Assembly (NCBI GenBank): GCA_018712825.1
Contig: DVGG01000017.1
Coordinates: 20,066-84,065 of the forward strand
Direction: 5' to 3'
Source of the DNA: Candidatus Faecousia excrementipullorum
GTDB taxonomy: Bacteria; Bacillota; Clostridia; Oscillospirales; Oscillospiraceae
Length of the DNA: 64,000 nt
The notes under the pieces are model-generated. The model made no database searches. It was not told where the DNA came from and was given only the letters and a program-made list of their open reading frames with translations. Made by a program: the position numbers and the translations under genes. How positions within the stretch are numbered: the stretch's first letter is position 1; every line of letters starts with the position of its first letter. This document shows positions 40,435 through 49,129 of the stretch, one piece after another.

Positions 40435-41109
40435 ATGGCAAAACGCATCCCTCTGTCCCAGCGGCTTCTTCCCAACTACACCCGGGGAGAGGAGCTGATG
40501 AATATGATCACCCACATTGTAGGCGGCGGCTTCGGCGTGCTGGCCCTGGTGCTGGGGCTGGTGCGCACCGTCCCCGGTGCCGCCCCCCTGCCCATTCTGG
40601 GGGTTCTGATTTACGGTCTGTCCCTCATCGCCCTTTACACCGTGTCCAGCGTGTACCACGGGCTTCATCCGGGGATGGGGAAAAAGGTCATGCAGGTCAT
40701 TGACCACTGCACCATCTACGCCCTCATCGCCGGCACCTACACCCCGGTTCTCATCAGCGCCTTCCTGCCCCAGAATCCCACCCTGGGCTGGAGCCTTCTG
40801 GCCCTGGAGTGGATTCTGGCCGCCATCGCCTGCACCCTCACCGCCATCGACCTGCGGAAGTTCCGGGTATTCTCCATGATCTGCTACATCGGCATGGGCT
40901 GGGCCATCCTCCCCTTCTGGCGCCAAACCGCCCGGTATATCGGCACCCCCGGCTTCGTGCTCCTGCTTCTGGGTGGCATCTCCTACACCGTAGGCGCCAT
41001 CCTCTACGGCATCGGCTCCAAACGCCCCTGGTTTCACAGCGTATTCCACATCTTCGTGGTTCTGGGAAGCCTTTTACAGTTTCTTTCCATCTTTTTCTAT
41101 GTTCTATAA
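40435..41109 (+). CDS. Hemolysin III family (PAQR-like) membrane protein
   Basis: The 224-aa protein has seven membrane helices and the family motifs EELMNMITHIVGG, SSVYHGL, DHCTIYALIAGTYTP and the C-terminal SVFHIFVVLGSLLQF, with the conserved Ser, His and Asp residues of the metal site. Members are often called hemolysins, but their role in bacteria is unclear and hydrolysis of a lipid is possible. It forms its own transcription unit. Confidence 0.92.
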   Translation: MAKRIPLSQRLLPNYTRGEELMNMITHIVGGGFGVLALVLGLVRTVPGAAPLPILGVLIYGLSLIALYTVSSVYHGLHPGMGKKVMQVIDHCTIYALIAGTYTPVLISAFLPQNPTLGWSLLALEWILAAIACTLTAIDLRKFRVFSMICYIGMGWAILPFWRQTARYIGTPGFVLLLLGGISYTVGAILYGIGSKRPWFHSVFHIFVVLGSLLQFLSIFFYVL

Positions 41110-41117
41110 CAGGCATT

Positions 41118-41145
41118 GGCAGCTCTCTCACCGGGGCTGCCTTTT
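41118..41145 (+). terminator. Terminator after the hemolysin III gene
   Basis: GGCAGC pairs with GCTGCC across an 12-base loop, followed by CTTTTCTTTC. Confidence 0.6.
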
Positions 41146-41162
41146 CTTTCTATCCACCCTAT

Positions 41163-41191
41163 TGACATATTCGTACCCCGGTGATAGACTG
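41163..41191 (+). promoter_or_regulatory. Promoter of the RNase III-like gene
   Basis: TTGACA (41163-41168) and TAGACT (41186-41191) are 17 bases apart. The leader to the ATG is about 200 bases and contains a CTCACAC/GTGTGGGAG hairpin near 41318-41343. Confidence 0.65.
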
Positions 41192-41396
41192 ATTTTCAGA
41201 AGGCATCGCTTATTAAATTTGAAACATTGTTTTTACTTGTTTATTCCCGTTTATGTAAGTGAACCGGAGTAAACCCATGAAAACAAAGAATTGATTTTAA
41301 TCTGTATTGTCTGATCATCTCACACTTTTTCCGGTGTGGGAGTGTTTGTCAGGCTTTTTATGCCTTTATGTAAAAACAGAAAGGTGTACTTATATT

Positions 41397-42503
41397 ATGG
41401 AAACCAAATTCCTACAGGAAATGGTACAAGGGCAAATCGGATACCGGTTTCAGAATCCGGATTTGCTGAGGCAGGCTTTTACCCGCAGCTCCTACGCCCG
41501 GGAAAAGGGGGGCGAGGACAACGAGGTGCTGGAATTTATCGGAGACAAGGCTCTGGATTTGACGGTTATACGGCTGCTTGTGCAGAAGTATGGGCATCTG
41601 CCCAAAAATAATTCGGGTTACAATTACCTGTGTTCGGCATTGTTGCCTGCACAGCGGGAACCGAAAGACAGGCTCTTTCATTGCGATTACGGGGAGGGTC
41701 ACCTGTCAAGAATCAAAAGCCGGATGGTCTGCAAAAAAACTCTGGCCGGCAGAATGGATGAACTGGGCTTTGCCCAACATCTGATGATGGGAAAAGGGGA
41801 TATTCAGAACCATATCGACCAGGAAGATTCCGTAAAGGAAGATTTATTCGAGGCCATTGTGGGGGCTGTTGCTTTGGATTGCGGCTGGAATCTGGACACG
41901 ATTCAGTCGGTAGTGGAGGCCATGCTGGTTCCCGAGGATTTTTTCCAGGATGATACAGATACCAATTATGTCCGTCTGATTCAGGAGCGGGAAATGGAAG
42001 CAAATGGGTGTCTCCCCTGGTATAAATTTGAAAAGGCCCCCTATTCATATAACTGGTACACAGCACAGGAAAACATAATCTATGCCACCCCCTCCACAGA
42101 CTACGCCAAGCTGCAATACCGCTGCTATCTGAAGCTGCTGGACACTCCGATATTTTGCAGCTTCGGGGCATCTGTCCGGGAAGCGAGGATGGCTGCCTGC
42201 AAACGGGCTTATTCTTATCTGGATGACCACGGCCTGCTCTTTACCATTCGGGACGAAATTGAAAATCCCAGCCGGGACGCGGCAATCAATCAGCTGGAGA
42301 CCCTCTCCCGCAGGGGCTATTTCTCCCTGCCCAGCTATTCCTTTACCTTGAAGCACGATAAAAACGGCAATCCCCTTTGGACCTGTGTGTGCCATATCGA
42401 GGAAGAAGCCTACAATTTCATTGAAACATCTTCTTCCAAAAAAAATGCCAAAAAAGATGCTGCATACCGTATGCTTATGTATGTACTGGGAACGGAGGAA
42501 TAA
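41397..42503 (+). CDS. RNase III-domain protein with C-terminal double-stranded RNA binding region
   Basis: The 368-aa protein has an RNase III domain: NEVLEFIGDKALDLTVIRLL contains the signature Glu and Asp, and DLFEAIVGAVALDCGWN the second acidic pair, so cleavage of double-stranded RNA seems possible. Beyond residue 190 lie a region with a dsRBD-like end (ASVREARMAACKRAYSYL) and a better C-terminal dsRBD (DAAINQLETLSRRGYF, SSKKNAKKDAAYRMLMYVL). It is longer than housekeeping Rnc (about 230 aa) and divergent from it. Base composition is visibly richer in A/T than the neighbours, which may mean transfer. The ATG at 41397 has only a weak AAAGGTG before it. Confidence 0.82.
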   Translation: METKFLQEMVQGQIGYRFQNPDLLRQAFTRSSYAREKGGEDNEVLEFIGDKALDLTVIRLLVQKYGHLPKNNSGYNYLCSALLPAQREPKDRLFHCDYGEGHLSRIKSRMVCKKTLAGRMDELGFAQHLMMGKGDIQNHIDQEDSVKEDLFEAIVGAVALDCGWNLDTIQSVVEAMLVPEDFFQDDTDTNYVRLIQEREMEANGCLPWYKFEKAPYSYNWYTAQENIIYATPSTDYAKLQYRCYLKLLDTPIFCSFGASVREARMAACKRAYSYLDDHGLLFTIRDEIENPSRDAAINQLETLSRRGYFSLPSYSFTLKHDKNGNPLWTCVCHIEEEAYNFIETSSSKKNAKKDAAYRMLMYVLGTEE

Positions 42504-42505
42504 AT

Positions 42506-42676
42506 ATGCCTAAATACTGTTTCAACTATGAATCCGGCGAATATGAATGGATTGAAAAAGACGGTTTTAGTATCGACCAGAGTTCGTATGTCTACCATTG
42601 GGACGACAGCGAATACCGCAGAGAGGATGCAGAACAGCAGGCGGCTCTGTGGGCGGAGGAGGAAGATTCCTGGTAG
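42506..42676 (+). CDS. Small acidic protein of unknown function
   Basis: This 56-aa frame begins two bases after the RNase III-like gene, with CGGAGGAATAAAT giving a good ribosome site. It is rich in Glu, Asp, Trp and Tyr (MPKYCFNYESGEYEWIEKDG and ALWAEEEDSW). I know no family for it. The tight coupling suggests a partner or inhibitor of the RNase III-like protein. Confidence 0.65.
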   Translation: MPKYCFNYESGEYEWIEKDGFSIDQSSYVYHWDDSEYRREDAEQQAALWAEEEDSW

Positions 42677-42714
42677 CCCAGCCCTCCTCTTTGAAAAATA
42701 CCAATCTATCCGCA

Positions 42715-42760
42715 AAAAGCCCATCGGCGTACCCCTTTGGGGGATGGCCGATGGGCTTTT
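42715..42760. terminator. Bidirectional terminator between the acidic protein gene and ftsH
   Basis: AAAAGCCCATCGGC pairs with GCCGATGGGCTTTT; T-runs are present on both strands. Confidence 0.85.
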
Positions 42761-42767
42761 CCATATC

Positions 42768-44630
42768 TTACTGCTGGTAGCTGTCAAAGAGGGAGGTGTC
42801 GCCTGCCTCGCCGATGGGTTTGCCTTCCATGCACCGGGCGAACTGCTCGCCGGACATGGTCTCCTGCTCCAGAAGAAAGTCCACTACCTGCTGAAGCTTC
42901 TGGGCATCCTCCCGGAGGTAGCCTTCGCACTCCCGGTAGGCCCGGTCGATGATGGCCTTTACCTCGTCGTCGATGGTGCCTGCCACCTTCTCGGAGTAGC
43001 TCTTGGTCTTTTCGTAATCTCTGCCGATAAAGACCTCTTCCCCGCTGGTGTAGGACACGGTGCCCAGGCTCTCGCACATACCGTACCGGGCTACCATATC
43101 CCGGGCCAGCTTGGAGGCCCGGTCGATGTCGTTGGAGGCGCCGGTGGAGATGTCCTTCAGGAACAGGGCCTCTGCCACCCGTCCCCCCAGCAGGCCTACA
43201 ATCTGCTGGTACATCTGGTTCCGGGTCAGGTGGTCGCTGTCCTCTCTGGGCTGGGTCCAGGTGAGGCCCAGGGCACGGCCCCGGGGGATAATGGAAATCT
43301 GGTGCACCGGGTCATGCTCCGGCAGGTGGTACATAGCCACGGCGTGGCCTGCCTCGTGGATGGCGGTGAGCCGCCGGTCCTTTTCCAGACGGACACGGCT
43401 CCGCTTCTCCGGGCCTGCCAGAATCTTCATCATGGCATCGTTCAAATCCTTCATGTTGATCACCGGGCGGTTCTCCCGGGCGGCGGTGATGGCGGCCTCG
43501 TTGATGAGGTTGCTCAAATCCGCTCCGGTGAAGCCGGTGGTAGCCAGGGCCACGGTGCGCAGGTTCACCGACTCATCCAGCCGCTTTCCGGCGGCGTGAA
43601 TCTTCAGGATTTCCTCCCGGCCCTTGCTGTCCGGGGCGGAAATATAAATCTGACGGTCGAACCGGCCGGGGCGCAGCAGCGCCGGGTCCAGAATGTCCGG
43701 GCGGTTGGTGGCAGCCAGGACAATCACCCCTTCGGCTCTGCCGAAGCCGTCCATCTCCACCAGCATCTGGTTCAGGGTCTGCTCCCGCTCATCGTGACCG
43801 CCTCCCAGACCGGTGCCGCGCTTGCGGCCTACGGCGTCAATCTCATCAATGAAGATAATGGCAGGAGCCACCTTCCGGGCCTGCTGGAACAGATCCCGGA
43901 CACGGCTGGCACCCACGCCCACGTACATCTCCATAAAGTCCGAGCCGGAGATAGCCAGAAAGGCCGCATTGGACTCCCCTGCCACCGCCTTGGCAAGCAA
44001 GGTCTTACCGGTGCCGGGAGCGCCGGCCAGAAGGATTCCGTGGGGAATCCGGGCCCCCATCTCCTCAAACTTCTTGGGGTTACGCAGGAAGTCCACCACC
44101 TCCTGCAGCTCCGCCTTTTCCTCGTCCACGCCGGCAACATCCTTGAAGGTAACCTTCTTCTGGCTGCCCCCCAGGGTGGTGCGGGCTTTGCCGAAGTCGC
44201 TCATGGGGTTGCTCCGGGAGGCCCGGCTGGCAAGAACCATCCATAAAATCAGCAGCACGCCCCCTGCCAGCACAATGGGCAGCACAAAGTCATAGGGGGA
44301 CATCTCCTTGCCGGCTACAAAGTCGTAGGCCTCCAGGATTCCCGCCGACTGCTGCTCCAGAAACAGCTGCTGGAAGTCCCGCTGGAACCCCTCCGGGTCT
44401 GCCAGCTGGCTTCGCAGGGTGGTCTTGCCGTCGTAGGGCTCATACAGGTACAAGGTGATGGTGTGGTCGTTTACCTGGAAGCTCTTGACCTGCTGCTGCT
44501 GGAACAGCTCCACAATCTGGGAATAGGCCAGGTTGTCGCTTTTGGGCTGAAAAACCCCCAGCATCCAGCTCAGCAGCAGAAGCATCACCACGGCGTAAAC
44601 CACCACGGACAATTTCATACGATTTTTCAA
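42768..44630 (-). CDS. ftsH: ATP-dependent zinc metalloprotease FtsH
   Basis: The 620-aa membrane protease degrades misfolded membrane proteins and regulators. Seen in order are two membrane helices ([21 protein letters not shown] near residue 10 and [19 protein letters not shown] near 120), Walker [21 protein letters not shown], the second region of homology [11 protein letters not shown] and the zinc motif HEAGHA. The TTG at 44630 follows AAGGAG by eight bases. It follows hpt by 12 bases, the classical tilS-hpt-ftsH order. Confidence 0.97.
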   Translation of the reverse strand: MKNRMKLSVVVYAVVMLLLLSWMLGVFQPKSDNLAYSQIVELFQQQQVKSFQVNDHTITLYLYEPYDGKTTLRSQLADPEGFQRDFQQLFLEQQSAGILEAYDFVAGKEMSPYDFVLPIVLAGGVLLILWMVLASRASRSNPMSDFGKARTTLGGSQKKVTFKDVAGVDEEKAELQEVVDFLRNPKKFEEMGARIPHGILLAGAPGTGKTLLAKAVAGESNAAFLAISGSDFMEMYVGVGASRVRDLFQQARKVAPAIIFIDEIDAVGRKRGTGLGGGHDEREQTLNQMLVEMDGFGRAEGVIVLAATNRPDILDPALLRPGRFDRQIYISAPDSKGREEILKIHAAGKRLDESVNLRTVALATTGFTGADLSNLINEAAITAARENRPVINMKDLNDAMMKILAGPEKRSRVRLEKDRRLTAIHEAGHAVAMYHLPEHDPVHQISIIPRGRALGLTWTQPREDSDHLTRNQMYQQIVGLLGGRVAEALFLKDISTGASNDIDRASKLARDMVARYGMCESLGTVSYTSGEEVFIGRDYEKTKSYSEKVAGTIDDEVKAIIDRAYRECEGYLREDAQKLQQVVDFLLEQETMSGEQFARCMEGKPIGEAGDTSLFDSYQQ

Positions 44631-44642
44631 GCTACTTACTCC

Positions 44643-45191
44643 TTATTCAGCGTTTTCATAAACCTCGGGCTTCAAAATCCCGATATAGGGAAGATTCCGG
44701 TAATACTCATTATAATCCAGGCCGTAGCCCACCACAAAGGCATTGGGAATCTCATAGCCCACATAGTCCGGCTTCAGGGTAATCTCCGGCTTTCTCCGGG
44801 AGGGCTTATCCAGGAAGGTGCAGATTTTCAGGGAGGCAGGCTCCTTGGACAGGAGGTACCGGTAGGTAAAGTCCAAAGAGGTGCCGGTGTCGAAAATGTC
44901 CTCCAGGATTACCACATGGCGGCCCTTCAGGTCTACGGACACGTCCTTCTTTACCACAGCAGTTCCGGTGGATTCCGTGCCGGAATAGGAGGAAATGCAC
45001 ATGAAATCAATCTGGCAGGGAACGGTGATGTGCTTGACCATGTCCGCAAAGAACATGACCACGCCTTTCAGCACCCCTACAAACACCGGGTTTTTCCCGG
45101 CATACTCCCGGGACAGCTCCCGGGCCAGCTGGCTGACCCGCTCCTCAATCTGGGCCTGGCTGATGAGCACTTCCTGAATGTTATTCTCCAT
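44643..45191 (-). CDS. hpt: Hypoxanthine phosphoribosyltransferase
   Basis: The 182-aa enzyme salvages hypoxanthine and guanine with PRPP. The PRPP-binding motif is seen in VVILEDIFDTGTSLDFT and the flexible loop in SSYSGTES. It overlaps tilS by 11 bases and precedes ftsH by 12, as in Bacillus. Confidence 0.96.
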   Translation of the reverse strand: MENNIQEVLISQAQIEERVSQLARELSREYAGKNPVFVGVLKGVVMFFADMVKHITVPCQIDFMCISSYSGTESTGTAVVKKDVSVDLKGRHVVILEDIFDTGTSLDFTYRYLLSKEPASLKICTFLDKPSRRKPEITLKPDYVGYEIPNAFVVGYGLDYNEYYRNLPYIGILKPEVYENAE

Positions 45192-46470
45192 TTGAATCTC
45201 CCTCTGTTTCTTTATGTTTTGCTTCCCACCGGATTTCCACCCCGGTGTCCGTCAGGCGCTTGCGGTTGGGGCCAATTCCCCACACCGCCACCACCCCGGC
45301 ATCGTCCGCCAGGACGGGAATCCGGTTCCGCAGGGAAGCGGGAATTTTCTTGTCAATCCACAGTTTTTTCAGGGTTTTGGTACCGCCGGGCAGGGTGATT
45401 TCGTCCCCCGGCTGGCGGCAGCGAAGGATAAGCTGTCCCTGGGGCTGCACCGTAAACCGGTGCATTTCCTTCCAGGCTTTCTGGGCAGGACAGCAGGTAA
45501 TGGTTATTTCATCTGTTTCCGTCCTCCCCGGGCAATTCACAGCACAAGGGGCAAGGGGTGGGGAATCCTCCGCCTTTTGCAAAGCTCCGTAGCACCGCTG
45601 CACCGTCACCCCATTGGGAAAGGACACCCGGGCTGAAGGGTTGGGGGAAAATACCAGGGCTTCCAGAGCGGCAATGTGCTCCGCCGCCGGCTCACGTACC
45701 CCCCAGCCTTCCAGAAGCCGTCCCAGCACCCGGCACCGGATGGCCGGTTCCAAGTGCCGCAGCCGCTCCACTTCACAGGTTGCTTCCTCCCGGCTGATTT
45801 TGTCCAGCACCGCCTCGTCCCGGCGAAGCCGCTGGGCGGCGGCGGAGAGGTTCTCCGGCAGCCGGGGATTTTCCTGCCTCAGCAATGGCATCACATGGTG
45901 GCGCAGCCGATTGCGGAGGAAATCGTCGGTTCTGTTGGTACTGTCCTCCACGAAGGGGATGTGGTATTCCTGCAAAAAGGCCAGCACCTGCTCCCTTGTG
46001 GTCATGAGCATGGGGCGGATAATCCCGCCGTTTACCGGGGTGATTCCCCCCAGGCCTTTCAGGCCGGTGCCCCGGATCAGGTGCAAAAGGAGGGTTTCGG
46101 CGTTGTCGTCCGCTGTATGGGCGGTGGCGATTTTCCCCGGCAGGGTGCGGAAAAAGGCGTACCTTGCCTCCCGGCAGGCAGCTTCCAAGCCCTTTTTCCC
46201 GGGGGTAACCTGCTGCTTTTTCTCATACAGGGAAATTCCGTAGCCCCGGCAGAAGTCCCGGACAAAGGCCGCGTCCCTGTCCGACTCCTCCCCCCGAAGG
46301 CCGTGGTTAAAGTGGGCGGCGCTGACCTGGATGTTCAGCTTCTTTGCCAGAAGATACAGGGCAAAAAGCAAAGCCATGGAGTCCGCTCCCCCGGAGACAC
46401 AGCACACAACCGTCTCCCCCGGGCTTACCATATGGTATTCCCGAAGGGTCTTGCAGATGTTATTCAGCAT
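45181..46470 (-). CDS. tilS: tRNA(Ile)-lysidine synthase
   Basis: The 429-aa enzyme modifies the CAU anticodon of tRNA-Ile with lysine. The PP-loop SGGADSMALL near residue 28 and the TAHTADDNAETLLLHLIRGTGLKGL segment identify it, and the C-terminal TilS domain is present (LRCRQPGDEITL, KKLWIDKKIPASLRNRIPVL). The ATG at 46470 with GGGAG seven bases before it was preferred to a start seven codons upstream. It overlaps the end of dnaB by 11 bases. Confidence 0.95.
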   Translation of the reverse strand: MLNNICKTLREYHMVSPGETVVCCVSGGADSMALLFALYLLAKKLNIQVSAAHFNHGLRGEESDRDAAFVRDFCRGYGISLYEKKQQVTPGKKGLEAACREARYAFFRTLPGKIATAHTADDNAETLLLHLIRGTGLKGLGGITPVNGGIIRPMLMTTREQVLAFLQEYHIPFVEDSTNRTDDFLRNRLRHHVMPLLRQENPRLPENLSAAAQRLRRDEAVLDKISREEATCEVERLRHLEPAIRCRVLGRLLEGWGVREPAAEHIAALEALVFSPNPSARVSFPNGVTVQRCYGALQKAEDSPPLAPCAVNCPGRTETDEITITCCPAQKAWKEMHRFTVQPQGQLILRCRQPGDEITLPGGTKTLKKLWIDKKIPASLRNRIPVLADDAGVVAVWGIGPNRKRLTDTGVEIRWEAKHKETEGDSNGE

Positions 46471-47797
46471 GCTTCCACTCCCGGTCCGCAAAGGTCTGGA
46501 ACTGGGGAATCCACTGGAGCTTCACCGTGCCGATTTCGCCGTGACGGTTCTTGGACACGATGCACTCGGCAATGCCCTTATCCTCGGAATGTTCATTGTA
46601 ATACTCGTCCCGGTACAAAAACAGCACTTCGTCCGCATCCTGCTCGATGGCGCCGGATTCCCGGAGGTCGGAAAGCATGGGCCGCTTGTCCGTCCGGCTT
46701 TCCGTGGCACGGGACAGCTGGCTCAGGCACACCACCGGGACATTCAGCTCCTTGGCCATAATTTTCAAGGAACGGGAAATTTCGCTGACGATGTTTACCC
46801 GGCTGTCGCCCCCTTTGCCGTAGCCGGAGCCGCTCATCAGCTGCAGATAGTCGATGACCACCATGCCCAGATTGTCCAGGCGGCGGCACTTGGCGTTCAT
46901 CTCCGCCACGGTGATGGTGGGGTTGTCGTCAATGCGGATGTCCGTCTGGCTCAGGGAGGCGGAGGCCATGCACAGCTTGGTCCACTCCTCGTCGCTGAGC
47001 TTGCCGGTGGCCATTTTCTGACCGTCCACAAAGCTCTCAATGGCCAAAAGCCGCATAGCCAGCTGCTCCCGGGACATTTCCAGGTTGAAGATGGCCACGG
47101 TTTTGCCGTACTTTTTGGCAACATTCAGCGCCAGGTTCAAAGCAAAGGCGGACTTACCCATGGCAGGCCGGGCAGCCACCAGAAGCAGGTCTGACTTGTT
47201 CAGGCCGTTGATTTTCCGGTCTAAGTCCTGCAAGCCTGTGGACAGGCCGGGGATGGCGGACTCGGACTGGCTCAGCTCGTTCAAGTGGTCGAACACCTTG
47301 TGAAGGGTCAGGCTGATGGGCTCCAGAGAGTCCCCCCGCTCCCCCTTCCGCAGGGCATAAATCTTCTTTTCCGCACTTTCCAGCATTTCCGCCGGGGTTC
47401 CCACCTGGGACTGGACGGTTTTCACAATGTCCCGTCCCGCCTGGGCCAGTCCCCGGAGCATGGCCTTGTCCCGGACAATGGCGGCGTACCGCTCCGCATT
47501 GGCGGCGGTGGGGGTAATCTCCATCAGCTGGAGAATATAGTCCCGGGAGTTGTCGTGGTACACGCCCCGCTCCCGCATTTTGTCCAGCACCGTCACCGGG
47601 TCGATGGTCTGGGAGAAGTTGAACATGGAGTAGATGGTTTCAAAAATCTCCCGGTTCTGGGTCAGGTAAAAGTCCTCGGGACGGACGATTCCCACAATAT
47701 CCACCAGGCACCGGCTGTCAATCAGCACAGAGCCTAAGACCGCCTGTTCCGCTTCCAGAGACTGGGGCTCCTGCATGGACAGCAGTTCTTCATCCAT
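46460..47797 (-). CDS. dnaB: Replicative DNA helicase
   Basis: The 445-aa helicase unwinds DNA at the replication fork. It has the N-terminal DnaB domain (LEAEQAVLGSVLIDSRC) and the RecA-like motor with Walker A ARPAMGKSAFALN, VVIDYLQLMSG (Walker B) and the C-terminal FLYRDEYYN. The ATG at 47797 has AGGAGG nine bases before it; another ATG lies two codons upstream but only three bases from that site. The neighbours rplI and gdpP upstream match the Firmicutes arrangement. Confidence 0.96.
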   Translation of the reverse strand: MDEELLSMQEPQSLEAEQAVLGSVLIDSRCLVDIVGIVRPEDFYLTQNREIFETIYSMFNFSQTIDPVTVLDKMRERGVYHDNSRDYILQLMEITPTAANAERYAAIVRDKAMLRGLAQAGRDIVKTVQSQVGTPAEMLESAEKKIYALRKGERGDSLEPISLTLHKVFDHLNELSQSESAIPGLSTGLQDLDRKINGLNKSDLLLVAARPAMGKSAFALNLALNVAKKYGKTVAIFNLEMSREQLAMRLLAIESFVDGQKMATGKLSDEEWTKLCMASASLSQTDIRIDDNPTITVAEMNAKCRRLDNLGMVVIDYLQLMSGSGYGKGGDSRVNIVSEISRSLKIMAKELNVPVVCLSQLSRATESRTDKRPMLSDLRESGAIEQDADEVLFLYRDEYYNEHSEDKGIAECIVSKNRHGEIGTVKLQWIPQFQTFADREWKHAE

Positions 47798-47833
47798 AGG
47801 CATCCGCCTCCTCAATACGATGTAGAAATTCCT

Positions 47834-48628
47834 TTACTTACGGGACTTCCAGTACTCCCGCAGTTTCTCCACAGCCTCCTGATACCGTCCTGCATGGAGG
47901 TGGGGGAAGGCATGGAAAATACGCCGCTGGCCCCAGCGGGGTCTGAGCCGCAGGCTCTCCAGCTGGCGCTGAAACTCCTGCCACTCCTCCTCTGCCGCAG
48001 CCCGGCGCTCCGCCAGTTCCTCCCGGCGGGTATCCAGGCCGGCCTGCAGCTGATGGACTCTCTCATCCAACCGGCTGTGGGCCTGGGAGAGCAGCCGGTC
48101 CACCTCTTCCAGGTAGCCCCGCATCCGCAGCAGCTGCCGCACGGTCAGGAAGGCATCCGCCAGGAGCACCCCTCCCAAAAGACCTGCCAGCACACCCACC
48201 GTCATGGGCTGCAGCTTTTCAATCATCCCCCAGGCAAAGGGGTGGAGCACCAGCATCAGCACAACGGAGAGGCCGCCGAACATCAGGGAATTGAGCAGGC
48301 ACACCCGTCCGTTGATTTGAATGTGGTGATGGGAATAGTCCCACCACTTCATATGGAACAGCTTTTCCAGCAGCCAGGAGGTAAAGTACTCCAGCACACT
48401 GGTGACCAGCATTCCCGAAAAGAAGAGGGCCACCGGGGTCTGTTGGGTTCCCCGAAGCAGAAAGATGACCAGAAGCGCTCCAAAGCCGTAAACCGGACAC
48501 AAAGGCCCATTGAGAAACCCCCGGTTTACCAGCTTCCCCTGCAAAACGGAACAGTAAACCGTTTCGCAGCACCAGCCGGCAAAGCTGTAAAACAGGAACG
48601 CCAGGAACCACTGGCACACAGTAAGCAT
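47834..48628 (-). CDS. CmpB-type integral membrane protein (putative ABC permease family)
   Basis: The 264-aa protein has about six membrane helices and the family core FAGWCCETVYCSVLQGKL, NRGFLNGPLCPVYGFGA and LEYFTSWLLEKLFHMKWWDYS. Such proteins are labelled ABC_trans_CmpB but lack a known ATPase partner, and their function is open. A coiled-coil rich tail of about 90 residues (REELAERRAAAEEEWQEFQR) is added here. The gene is inserted between rplI and dnaB. Confidence 0.88.
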   Translation of the reverse strand: MLTVCQWFLAFLFYSFAGWCCETVYCSVLQGKLVNRGFLNGPLCPVYGFGALLVIFLLRGTQQTPVALFFSGMLVTSVLEYFTSWLLEKLFHMKWWDYSHHHIQINGRVCLLNSLMFGGLSVVLMLVLHPFAWGMIEKLQPMTVGVLAGLLGGVLLADAFLTVRQLLRMRGYLEEVDRLLSQAHSRLDERVHQLQAGLDTRREELAERRAAAEEEWQEFQRQLESLRLRPRWGQRRIFHAFPHLHAGRYQEAVEKLREYWKSRK

Positions 48629-48658
48629 ATTCTTTCTCCTTTACATTCCGGGAGAGAT

Positions 48659-49105
48659 TCAGGCTTCCTCAATCTTCACGGTGAGAGGCGCCGTAATCTC
48701 ATAGCCCAGCTTGCACTGCACCGTGTAGGTGCCCACCGCCTTGATGGGGTCGGCGATGACGATTTTCCGCTTGTCCAGTTTGATTCCGGTCTTGGCTGCC
48801 AGGGCATCGGCGATTTCCTGGTTGGTGACGGAGCCGAACAGCCGTCCGGCGCCGCCCCCCCGGGCGGTGACCACCAGAGTCATCTCCCGCAGCTGCCTGG
48901 AAATCTCCAGAGCCTCTGCCCGCTCCTTGGCGGCCTTCTCGGCGGCAGCCTTGTCGTTCATCCGCATGGTGTTCACCGCATCGGCGGTGGCTTCAATGGC
49001 AATCTTCCGGGGCAGCATATAGTTCCGGGCGTAGCCGTCGGAAACCTCCAGCATCTGGCCCTTCTTGCCCTTACCCTTTACATCCTGCAACAAAATTACT
49101 TTCAT
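48659..49105 (-). CDS. rplI: 50S ribosomal protein L9
   Basis: The 148-aa protein starts [18 protein letters not shown] and has the L9 N-terminal domain, the long connecting helix and the C-terminal RNA-binding domain with [20 protein letters not shown] precedes the ATG. It follows gdpP by 24 bases. Confidence 0.98.
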   Translation of the reverse strand: MKVILLQDVKGKGKKGQMLEVSDGYARNYMLPRKIAIEATADAVNTMRMNDKAAAEKAAKERAEALEISRQLREMTLVVTARGGGAGRLFGSVTNQEIADALAAKTGIKLDKRKIVIADPIKAVGTYTVQCKLGYEITAPLTVKIEEA

Positions 49106-49129
49106 GGTCTTGCTCCTTATAATAAATTC

